DNA from: Xiphophorus maculatus
Lineage: Eukaryota > Chordata > Actinopteri > Cyprinodontiformes > Poeciliidae
NCBI RefSeq assembly: GCF_002775205.1
Contig: NC_036443.1
Location: forward strand, 19,196,373-19,260,372
DNA length: 64,000 nt
Direction: 5' to 3'
Made by a program: the position numbers and the translations under genes. Below the pieces are notes generated by a model. It had not been told where the DNA came from. It did not search any database and was given only the letters and a program-made list of their open reading frames with translations. Shown piece after piece: positions 28,336 through 40,600 of this stretch. Numbering within the stretch: position 1 is the stretch's first letter; every line of letters begins with the position of its first letter.

Positions 28336-31300
28336 AAACAAACAATATGACATTTTTGACATGTCACTGTTCTCTTGAAGAAGCAGGGTTGTCCCCGTTA
28401 AGTTTAAACAGGGTTTATCAGACAGCTGCACAATATATCACAAACATCATCACTGTATAAGTGTTGGCAATAATAATATAGCAAAGGTCTGTTTGAAAAG
28501 CAATATTAGTTTACTGCTGTACAGACAAAAAGTCACTAAGATATTCAGCGTGTTAAATTGAGTTCCCCTGCAGTAAAAGATGACACCAATTGTACTCAAG
28601 ATGCTCTTTCACCACAGAGTTAAAAGAATCATCATGATAGATAAGAGACAGAGGACTGAGAAAAATATTAAACTATTTCAATAATATTGTGTTTATTATT
28701 TGCATCAGATTTATTGGTAATTTACTTAATGAAATCTCATTTGCTTTTGGTCTTCTTAAGTAAAAATTCGTTTGCATCTTCAGTAAAATCTATTTAGCGA
28801 TGCTGAATTTCTGAGTTTTCGTGTTAACAGCTTAATAAGTTCCACAAAGATAAACTATTGTGAGGTACGCTGCCTACGTGATGAAAAATATTGAAGAAAG
28901 ATGCTATGTTTCAGAACCGTTTCATGCTTGCTCATTTTGATCAAATTGCGAGGATGTGTTGAGTGAGTATAGCCACTATACAGCAGAGCTCTGTGAGCGT
29001 ATTCCTTTTGCAGTGTTTGTAGCTGGCATGAGAGAGGCTGCCTGCAGCTTGTGTGATTGTCTGTGGATATGTGTGGATGTGGGGAGGGGGGGGAGTTGTG
29101 GGTGCATGTGTACTTAAACCTCAGGCCATGAAAGAGTGAGCGTTTTTTTGGTGTTTGTGTATGTGCTTCATTATATGAACGTCGGTGTGTGTTTTTGTGT
29201 GTGTGAAAGCGAGGAAAGAGTGTAGTAGGTGAGTGCAGAAGACAAACCTGTCAGCTTCACAGCTGGTTTCTCTGGCTGCAGGGCTCAGGCCGGACCACGG
29301 TGACACTCAGCATCACAGCACCGCAGCACAGGGCCCCGGGTAAACACACCATCAAATACTGTAGCCATACACACACACACACATGCACAAGCACACCCAC
29401 CTTGGTTGGCTGTCCTCACCCATAAGACCAAGAGACCAGTGAAATACACCACCTGGGTAAGTCATCATATCTTGTCATAGATTTTTTTTCTTCTTCTTCT
29501 TTTGGCTCAACGGAGGTGTGAACAACATCACAGACCAGATTGCCTGGCAATAGACTGACCATCATGTTGTAAGGAAGGGGCGGGGGAGGTTGAGAAGAAC
29601 ATAGAGCGGGGGTGGGGGGGTAAGAATAAGCGAAAAGTATAATGGAAGATGAGAATACATGCCTCAGTGTTCTCTATGAATGAAGATGGGTTGTCATTCC
29701 GCATCATGTGCCGCAGTGGCTCGTTTGCAGCTATCACCAACACTTTTGACGCATTATTCATGATAAGGGTTGACACGGGCTAATAGCCGGTCCTATCCTG
29801 CATCAAGAAGAGATGGTGTTTCTATCCTTTGGTCTCATTTCAGAACTCGTTTCATGGCGTGCTCCCGAGTGGAGTGGACTCTCTATGGGGGAGAAGAGCC
29901 TCAGGCAGTCCCCACACATCCAGCACTGTCGCACATTTCTATCTAAGCACTGATGGAAGTGATGGCGATTTCTTCGGGGTATTGGGAGGATGCTGGCCCC
30001 CTTTTAGCACTCCATGCAAGTACAACTTACAAGCAAACGGCAAAACAAAAAGACAACTTAAGGACTGATGTTAAGAGACGTATTTACCTCTAATGTGTTA
30101 AGGTGATAATTGTAATTCTAAACGGAGCGCAGGTGAATCCGTGTTACTCTGAATGCTGTTGACATTTTGGGATAGAAAGTCCCAAAGTGAGTCAATTATA
30201 CAAATAAAGTAAACATGTTGACAGGAGAAATGAAACCATGTTATGACTGGTGCTGTCAGGGGAGATTCCCACAATAAATGATTCCACCTCAGTAGTTCTG
30301 CTCTCAATACTTGTTCACAAAGTCTGCGTGTGTTTGCATGCATGCACTCAATGATCAACTTCAGCTAAATACTAATTACTGAATACTTAGTACGGATGCC
30401 CTTTCTATTGGGTCCCTTTGGTATAAACATTCATTATGGCTCTTTTTCCTCCTTTGTAGCTCGATCATCATTATTCCACCGCATCCCCCGAGGACCAAGA
30501 CAGAGCCGAGGCCGGGGCCAGGACCGGACCAGGCTGATGGGGCGGGGGGAGGGAGTAAGCGCTGCAGAACCAGAGCACCAGGACCTGGGAATGCACACAA
30601 GTGATATTTGTGTGAGGAGATCAAAAAGCATTTACCTTTAGATGTTTCCCTGACATGAATATTCAACATCCTTATTGAAATCTAATTTGGGTCTCCTTCT
30701 CTCAGGGGTCTTTTCATCAGTGCCCGTTGCCTGAGGCCACTGCTGATTGACGGCCAAACTTTAGTAAAGAGAGAGTGAGGGGAAAAAAAGGGGGAAGATC
30801 TGGCGGTGTTGGAGATGTGAGCGGTGTGAGGCTGGGGAGAGCTGGAACAGATGAATGGAGAGGTGCTGAGGCAGTGACACGGGTGGGGTATTTAACCTCC
30901 TCATGTGCATGCACAAACAGAATGCTGCAGGTTGTTGGGACATGCCGGACACAATAAATAAAACTTTATTATGATAACGCATTTTTATAATCCACAAACA
31001 CCTTATTTTGTATTTTTGAAACAATTTTTTAAATAAGACTATAGACAAAAAATATATATAAATATATTATTAAGTTCATTTCATGCAAAGAAGAATCCAT
31101 ATTCTCCCATAACTTTACAAACTGTTATCTTTATAAATTCTACTTATAGTAAATGTACTAAATTCAGCACCAGGAATCCAAAATCAACATTTATTTTAAT
31201 GGGTAATTTAATCATCATTATCTGATACTGAAGAGAAACTAAACAATGTAGGATGAATATATAGCACAATAAATACATTGACCAAACATAAATTAGACTG

Positions 31301-34119
31301 ACTTTTGAGTCAATCCAAAGATCTTTTGTTTCTCATCATGCATTAAAATAGATATGCATTTCTTAATTCATATTTTGCATCTAACTGAAATTTACATTTG
31401 TAATTTAAGTCTATTGAATACCATCAATAAGCAAATCAGCCAGCACTATTTTCAATAGCCAATTGTACATTTCTTCGCCAAACTGGCAGCTTCCTCAGAG
31501 TGCCGGCCTCTGCTTCGTGCGAAATTCCTGATAATTCTCATTTCAGTCCACTAAATCATCTATCTTTGGGTTGTCCACTCTGGGTCAGGCTGAAAAACAG
31601 CAAACTGGATTTTCTTATTAGAGCAAATGATTAATAAAACAATTAAAAGGAATTATAAGTCAGTCTAGTTGCAGGCCTATTAAAAATATTTAAGCCGAGT
31701 AAATTAAAAGAGAAAAGGAAGCAGTCTAAAATAAAAATTCAACTTAAAAATGTTTGCTTAATTTTCCAGTGATGTTTTCTATGCCTTCTCCTCGTGTTAA
31801 GCTTCTGCCATTCACTGCCAAAAGATAATTCACCATGTTGTTTTCTAAAATTATGTTTCTAAACATTTGTTATTGCACCTGTAAACTGCACAACTCTTTT
31901 TATTTTTTAAGAAAAATGGGAAAAAATATAATGTCGGTGCTGCGGGGGAGAGTTTCAGATCTAGCTTGTGCCTTTGTTTTTTTCTGGCTTAGCAGATATA
32001 AAGCTGAAAACCTGGCTGAGCTGTCTGTCTCCTGTTGGGGCTCAGGGAACAGAAAAAAAAAGTTTGCAAATGGTTAGGGTAATATAAAAAAGCAGTTTTA
32101 GAGTTTGTTGTATGCAATAAATACTTTAACTGAATTGGGATGCCCTGTGCCCCCCACCAACACTGTCCTCATCTGGCCAATGCGTTGCTCATGGTTAACT
32201 CTATTATTACACAGGTGTGGGTCTTGTCCCTGAGGGTTCCATTAAAATGATGCCCCTTTCAATGGTGGTCCCACTTGCTCTTTAGATTTAACATGGGCCA
32301 TATGTCTGGCAAGAGGCAAACAGCTGAAGGGGCTTTAATTGACAAAAATCAACATATTTGGTTGTGAGTGTGTTTGTGGTGGCGAGTTAAAATGGTGAGT
32401 GTGCTCAGGCATCGGGAGATCGCTTTAGGGGTCAATTATCTATCAGAAGTTGGTTTACAGGAAGAGATGAAGACAAGAACAAAAGAGGAAAACAAAGAAA
32501 AGATGGTCAACAGAGGCAGTGATACAGGCTAAAAAAAACACCTGAAAGCCGTAGTGAAGAGTGGAAGCTTAAAACAGACATTGCTCAAAATTACCCTCCG
32601 AATAATATTCCAAACTGTTTTGTTCATGACAAAAACACTGCTGTGTGCTGAATATAAACTTCGTGTTTTATTTTTCTTTGCAGCAATAATACTCATGACC
32701 ACAGACAAATCACGCAATATTAGCCATGTCAGCAGGCTGATTCCAGCTCAGGGGGGGAAGACCAGAAACAAAAGCACATTCCCATCTCTTTATTTCACCT
32801 CAGTCAGACCGTAAAAAAGGCTGAATTACATTCAACACAGGTCAACTCCCTCATGTTCATGTAACAAAATGGTTTAAAGGGCATGTATATTTTTTTGACA
32901 ACTTTTCCCTTGTAGCTCACAATAACTGTATTTAATCATTGGAGTTCAGAAAATGTTAAAAATGACTGAAACAGAAAAAAAGCAAGAACTTGCTGAAAGA
33001 AATGATGGTGTTATGATAGGAACACCAACGTTGCAGTCCAATGTACACACAAGAAAATGTAGACTAACTCTCTATCTTGAATTTTTGATCAGAAAGGAAA
33101 GACTTACATATTAATTTATCAGCAACTGGCATCTTACAGAAATTCAAACAGTCCTCTGTGTCCATTCTGCCTGTAATTCACCACAGGAAAAAATTATCAC
33201 ATGACAAAAACTAATTTGACGCACTAAACCCTACATTATGACTGATAGCCACAGGCGTCAGCCCTGCCATTTCTCCTGTGACAAAATACTTTAAATTAAG
33301 GAGCCCTGCAGTAGCTCTGCACGTCTCACTTTTCTCCACATAATCAGTCTGTGGTTTACTTGTGAGGCTGTCCTTACACCAATTAAACTGTCAAAATGCT
33401 GTTCATAGGGCACCATCTATTCAGTCAGTTAAACACTATATGGATTTTTTTTTTGTCTGCAGCTAGTTTTTCAAAAGATGTTGTTTGGTCCTTAAATGTC
33501 AGTTTTAGCTAACGATGCACATATTATGTGGACTTAATACAGAAACAAAACTGCTGCTGCAGCTAATTTTAAAAAAGCATGTTCTTGCCTGTTAAACTCT
33601 ATCCTTATAAACAACACTTGTAGTTGCCTTTGTTGGTGGTCTGGCTATGAACTCTGTTGCATGCTCTTACCTCAGCTTTGGGGTGTTGCTTCTCGTAAAT
33701 GCAGGATGTTTCAATGTTGTTTTTTCTCAAGAACAAAAAGATTTTCTGTCTGCGGTCATACAAAGTAACAGCTTCAAGATGGTGACATTATTGTGTTGCC
33801 TTCTGGTTTTAGTAGCCGTGTCTAAAAAATTTCTCTTTGTTTCGTATACCTCCCTCAACCACCATCACCAAAGAAAAAAAGTGCTATCTACTTAATAGGC
33901 CAATTGTGTTTTATTTCTGTTTTATATACTTTCCACATTGTTTGAGTTTTTCCAACCCAGATTATATATGATGTCTAAGAAGGAGGTGAAATGTTTAATG
34001 TGTTTCAAAGTCAGTTGGAGAAACGTTAGCTTACACCATGCAATTAACATGTAAAACCTTTATGTCAGACTTATAAAGCCTGCTTATCTATTACTACAAA
34101 GCAATTAATACTGCTCACA
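28336..34119. other. Non-coding stretch
   Basis: No gene can be supported. A G-rich run lies at 29079-29094, and a GC-rich block at about 30478-30600 is made of imperfect CCGGGGCCAGGACCGG-type units. Block 32150-32340, with GGTTAACTCTATTATTACAC and CTTTAATTGAC motifs, is repeat-free and could be regulatory. The longest frames (95-97 codons) run through low-complexity or GC-rich sequence. Confidence 0.45.
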
Positions 34120-34480
34120 CAATGACCAGCCTCTATATTATAAGGTAGTCCTATACAGCAGTTTAGCTTTGCTCTAATTAGCTTTCCGATCAGGGACTGG
34201 AGAGACAGCCCCTCCACCTCAGAGGAAGGACATAGAATGAAATGGCAACACAGTGAAATGTCATTAACTTGATGTTAATTACTAATTAATGGGGCTATTT
34301 CATTTACATGTATCTCTAGCTCTCTGACAGCACAGCATTTACTAGGTTACTCTAACTAGCCAACAAGTTCGGGGAGGGTTTAATTGCCTCGCTCTTCTAG
34401 TCTCCCTCTTCGTGTTTAATTTCTGCTAATTAAATAGTGGGCCACTCATCATGATTATGTCTTCTTTTACAACGCCATTT
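34120..34480. promoter_or_regulatory. Candidate homeodomain-rich enhancer
   Basis: There is a dense cluster of TAATTA-type sites: GTTAATTACTAATTAATGG (about 34273-34291), GCTCTAATTAGC (about 34172), GGTTTAATTGC (about 34377), and TGCTAATTAAATAG (about 34424). No repeat similarity was seen. Bivalent TAATTA clusters like this are typical of neural and eye enhancers bound by paired-type or LIM homeodomain factors. Inference from motifs only. Confidence 0.35.
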
Positions 34481-37400
34481 TCTGTCTGAGTGACTGACCA
34501 TCCCCACCTTTTATTTTTACAAACTGTACATCAAACCCTAAATTTACTTCACCACTCCACTGACTTCTAAATGACTTGTTACTTTCATTCACTTGTGACC
34601 CCCCCGCCCTGCCATTCCCTTCTTCTTTCCTTTTCATTGCCACGCGGCAGCCGCACAAGCCACCCGTCGTCATGGTTACCCAAGCCGTTGGGTCCCATGA
34701 GGAGGAGTAGGTTCGGTTGACTAGCGTCTGGCCATTCACACGTGGGTAGTGCCAGCTAGCCAACATGGCACACAGCATCCTGCCATATGGTGCCACCGCA
34801 TACGTCCCGCTGGCCCGCACTCGGGATTTGGGCGTGTAGTGAGCTGCTAGTGTGAACATGACGGCCCGGCACCAGAACCTGTTCAGCAGCTGATCCGGAT
34901 TCAATACAGGACTGAAGCAACTTTCAGGTACTTAACGCATAAAATACTACGGGCTTTTGTCACAGAAGTAGTTGCAGGACATGTTTCTTGATGCAGGAGA
35001 TATTTTAATAATTTCTGCAAAGTATAGGGTGTTCTTAAAACTTATGATGCGTCACTTAAGGGCTTCATTCTAGGAATTTGGAGATGGGTAACATGGACTC
35101 TGTCATTGCTTGTACTATGCTGCCTCTCTGTGGAGCGACACAGAAAATACACACAGATAAAACAAGAATACAACTAAAAATACTGGAAAATCCCATGTAC
35201 TGCATTTTTATTCAAAACTGAAAACTTTTTTAAATAGCATATTTTGTTTTAACATATTTCTTATCTTAAATATGACTTTTTTTTAGGACAGCATGTGAAT
35301 ACATCACTAAAAGAAACACCAAAGTTAATTTCTTGAAAGCTGTCAACTGACAAAGTCATAAAAGATAAAGGTAGCTTTACATAATCCACATTTAAACAGG
35401 CAGGAGGAAATATTTGCTCCACCTGGCTAAAGGCTGGGAAAAAATCAAATTATTCTGTACGGTACTGTCATTTAAGTAAATTAACCTTTTAAATGGAAAT
35501 CATAAGAGGAGGCATGGTAGAGCAGACATTGAGAGTAAGTATACTTTCTGCAATATGTATCTACATGTATCATCAATGTTTTTATGCCTCTGTAATTAGT
35601 AGACAAATGTAGAACAGAATTAGGGCCATTGATGAAATAAGAACTTTTTTTTTACTTTGAGAAAATATTATAAAACTTAAAAGATTTTGTTTGAATTGCT
35701 CACAAATCATGAGTCAAAAGAAAAGCTGCATGTGGTCTGACCTAAACAATGGATAAAACGAATAATTTTCGCAGCTTACAAATGGATTAGAGCCAAAAGG
35801 CTTAGAAAAATAAATACATCTCTTCAGAAGTCCTGAACTATTGTTTAAGACTGCATTAAAATTACAATGGCTTTTGGCAAGCAATATGCAAAATCTATGG
35901 AGCATCAACATTTTTATTTACTGAAATTCTGAACTGAGCTGACACACAGAGAGGACAGTTTTAAACTTGTGGTTTATCAGTTTATGTTTTATTGTGTCAA
36001 CAGGAAACTAATTTAATTCTGAAAATAAACAGAAAAAAGAACACTTTCTGCAATTTTGTATTTTTTTTTACCAAAATACCAAAACATAATTTAATGAAAT
36101 GCAGTGGTGGTGCAAAACTAAATTTGCACCACAAGATGCAAAAAAAGACACAAAAAATACCTGCCATTGCTTTGTATTCACATAAACAACTCACACAAAA
36201 ACATAACAACAAAATTCCTACAACTTTATTAATAACCAGAACTGCAAATCCTTTGTTGCTTAAATGAGGCACAAAATAATAAATGCATAAAAAGTAAATG
36301 AGCATAATGCATTTCAAATGAAAACTGTGTTCTGAAGGCCACTGCTTTAACACTCAGAATCAGTCAGCTGGTATTTGTTGATATATCCTCTGTAGTAAAA
36401 TTGTCTTCTTTTTTTTTACATCTGTAGCCTTAATAAATCTCTTCAACCCTTTTATCTGCAGTAAATTTCATTATGTCAAGTGTTGAAAACAAACACTGGT
36501 CCAATAAGACAATGAAGAGACAATCAAGTTTTCCCAGTCCCACTGTGATCATTTACAGTAAGACTTCAGTAACAAAATGGGAAATTAAAATCTGGATATC
36601 TTCCTGATAAACACGTGTGCCAAACATAAAAACATTTATTTTTTAGAGGAAGAACAAGTTAGGATTAACACACACACAATCAGGTCTCATCTTTTCCATT
36701 TGTCCTTTCATATTTTTTCTCTCTTCCACATTAATTTCTCTTCAAGAAAAAAATACTTCAAATCCATATAAATATGAAATTACTCAAAAATAATTTAATG
36801 AGACATTTTATTAGATGCTATAACATAGAAAAAAAATAATTTACTATTAACCTTTGGTCTTACAAATTGCATTATTGTATTTAATACATCTATCAGAGAG
36901 AAAGCACTTAGCTAAAGCTAAGCCCTAAAGCTTTCTGACCCCCATTGAAAACTGATAGGACGAGTCTGTAACTGCAAACACAAGGTCCGCTGAAGGTAAA
37001 TTGTACACAACATTAAGGGTGTCCGCCAGAGTCATTAGCGGGGGCTTAATGAGATGTCACTCGGACATTTATCTCAGTGATAAGTTTATGGGGCTTACGA
37101 GTAAAATGCTCCAGGTAGAAGAGTTTGGACTCTCCTTGGGTCACCTACAAGGTAAGAAGAAGTCTAGCTTTGTCTGTCACAGCTAGAGAGCACCTCAACC
37201 CAATACCGCCGCCACTGAGTTACCTCTGCAGTACTCAACACTTAGCAACAGCTTTCAAAAAACAATCTCTGCACCTTTTCCACTTCCGATGTGGGCTGTA
37301 ATCCATTACAAATGTAAACAGTTTCCTCTCAAATGTTTAACCACTTCACCAGCTGTAACCTGGATGTAGTGCTAGTATGCTCTCCTACATTTTCTCTGAA

Positions 37401-37638
37401 CGGACAGAGCTCCCCTCCTTCTGAATCCCAACTAGAGTTTCTCAGTAACAATGCTCTGCTGTGTGCTTTTCAGTAGCCTTACAGTCCTCTAGTAAACACA
37501 GAGCTAAACAAACATTTCTCCCATCTCAACTGTGCAAGATGCCGCTCATCATCTATTGGATAATAATCCAATGTGGATAATCTGCCTATAGGTTAACCAC
37601 CGTAACATTTTCATAGACACACTCGTTCCATCAACGAT
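34481..37638. other. Non-coding stretch downstream of slc17a9
   Basis: It contains a GC- and CpG-richer block (about 34600-34870) holding the longest unexplained open frame of the window (145 codons, minus, 34467-34904), with no family resemblance. The slc17a9 3' UTR must begin at 37638 and extend leftwards. I see no AATAAA within the first 500 bp on that strand; candidates are near 36807 and 36633, so the transcript end is not assigned. Confidence 0.4.
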
Positions 37639-40600
37639 TTAGATGTGGATGCTATGGTGGCGAACCCTGCTGGAGTCGATATCGACTCTGCGAGCCTCGG
37701 CAAATGCCAGGAAGGTGAAGAGGCCCATCAGGTTGACTGTGGTGATGAGGGCAAACATTGACGCCCACGAGCCTGTGGCCTCAATGAGATACCCCGAGAA
37801 GTACACCATCAGGACTCCTGCACAGAATGAGAACAGTTACCATTATGTCAGCTAAAAAGTCTGGCTTGAATCCAAATTCAAGTCAGACTTTTCATGTTTC
37901 TATTTGTAAACTACACTCATCTCCTTCTACTTTACAATTATGCACTACTTTGTGTGCAAAATTGTAAAATCTCAACAGAATACACTGAATGAATGTTTGT
38001 TACATGACAAAATGTGGGAAGATCCAAGGGATACACATACTTTTCGAGGCTCTGTACATGAAGAAAAATGTCACAGGACTATTTGTCTTTACAGACCGCG
38101 GGCTGTCATTCTCTGCTGACTCTTTTATTCACTGGCTTTAATATGCTCTCTTGATGAAATATGCATGCATCATGGGAAACCTGACAGCCACACATCATCG
38201 CAAACTTTGAATTTAGTAAAAGGGAACCAGTTATCATTTATGGTGTTTCAGCTTCTACTGTTTAAATATTTATCATAAAGAGATTTCTTAACTAAAGAGA
38301 AACTCACCTGAGAATGCCCCACATGTATTCATAATTCCTGTAGAGGTGGACACGACTATTAACATTTATACTAAAAACCAACATTAATATTTAGTCTCAA
38401 AGCTCTTTTTATTAAAACTCTGAATGTTTTACTCACCAAATAGAGCTCCGGCACAAGAAGGAGCGAGATCTTGAACATTTAAGGAAACCCCGCTGTAACA
38501 GAAATGTTTTGTTTTTAACATCAGTGCAAGAAACGTAAAAAGAAATGCTTTGATTTTGCCAATGAGAGGAGATAATTATATTGCTATTCAATCTTCCAAA
38601 TACACTGTCAAAAAAGGGATGAGGCGGTAAAATATTTTGGTATTATTAATGTGTATTCAGAGAACTAATGTTAAATGACAACATTTTTCAATTTCAGGTA
38701 AACAGCTTTGAAACTTGCTATAATATTTCCTTGCTTTTATCCGAATCAGCAGTAAAATTATAATGTGCTATCCAATTTGCTTCAGGAAAAATAGATTTTT
38801 TCACATACAGGCTTTAGAGTTCTACAACGTACCCTGCTGCTCACACATCATGTCAGAGAACTCACACTAGTCACTCAAAGGTGTTTTAATCTGCATGTAA
38901 TAATAAGCTTAACATTAATTATTCATGTAATGTTTGATATTGTAAACTTAAACAACAGCCTGATTAGATAAGGTTAGAAATGCTCATTGCCTGTTTCAGC
39001 AGGTAGATAGATTTTGCACTTTTGGATGTAGCAATTACGTTTAGATAGTTAGTTTTAAAAACTGACATAAAATTATAACCGATGAACAAAAGAGCTTGAA
39101 ATTAAATTTAAAACTGCATGCCAAACAGAAGCCAAGAACTGACAAAACTACCTCTGCTAAGCTGTGCACCAACTACATAATTCTGTACTTTAAACTGAAA
39201 ACATAAGTTAAAAAAAAACTTGCAATACGCGATACAAACTCGTAATACAAACTTGTAATACGCGATAGTACATGTTTTGTGGCGGTATAAGAGGAAATAA
39301 ATTAAATATTCAAAGTAGAAAAACACAAGACTGACAAGGCAGAATGACAGGTATTGTGGGATAACGTGTGAGCCAGTACCTGTGACTGAACGTAGTGAGA
39401 CCCATGGTGGCCGACACAAAAGCTACAGCCCAGGAGAACGTGGTATTACCACACAGCAGGACCGTGAACACACTGGACACACCCATAGAGAAAAACTAAC
39501 AAGAGGAAGAGACAAAAAAACAGACACAGTTTGCTACATGCAAGAGAGACACTATTAAGAAGAAAAAGGAAATCGACTAATAAAACTCTCATTTAACACA
39601 AAGGTAGACTAAGAGTCTGCAACCCATTTAATCTAAACAGCCAATTTGCTTATAACCTATAGAAATTGTTCAGAGCTATTTTGGTATGTTAGAGTAACAG
39701 ACATGTCTGACATATTTCCAAAAAGAATAGAAAAAATACCTTCTATTAAAATCCCTACTAGATAGAAATTAAACAATAAACCACAAAGGCCTATTTCTGT
39801 TTTTCCCACATTTGCTGATAACTACTAATATTAGTTCCTAGTTCCATCCTGGCGCAGAAATTCAAGACACTTCAGCCAACGAGCAGAGAAGGAACCTGCT
39901 AAAAATTCAGTTTCATATATATAATATTATATATATTTTATATCATTCCAGCGTTCCACTGCAGGAAGGATAGAGAGCCTTTGGCTGCAGAAGAAGATTA
40001 AGAAGGCAATTCCAAATATTGTACCTGCATTAACTTCCTTACTGAGGCGGTGTCAAAACCTGAAGAAATAAAGACAGGAATAAGTACCTGCTATTTCAAA
40101 AACAAATAATACCCTTATGATATGCGTACCTTGACAAATAAGATGGTCAGATAGGCAGCCACTAAACAGAGATGAGGGTATGGCTACCAACCAAGGAATG
40201 ACATTGAACACCCAACCCTGTAGACATTACACATTCAAGCTTAGCAAGTGCATGACAGAATCCACCAGAATTTTGTCTTTAAATAGAGCTAAAAGAAAAC
40301 AGCAATCTTTAGATTCAGCTGCTTGATATTTGCAGCTGTTGCATCTGTTTTACTCAAATTCATCTTGCACTGAAATAAAGGTCAGGGGTCGGACTGGAAG
40401 AAGAATGAGAGGATGATGCCGTCACCTTGGCATCAGGGAAGGTGTCCTTGAAGAAGGTTGGCAGCCAGGATAGAAGGGTGAAGAAAGTGCTTGCTGTGCA
40501 AAGGTGTGTTACTATCACAGCACTAATTAGGGGGAGAAAAAGACAGAAATATAGGAGCATTAGTTCTAGTTTTTTCCAAATACTGTTCAGCAATCTTTAC

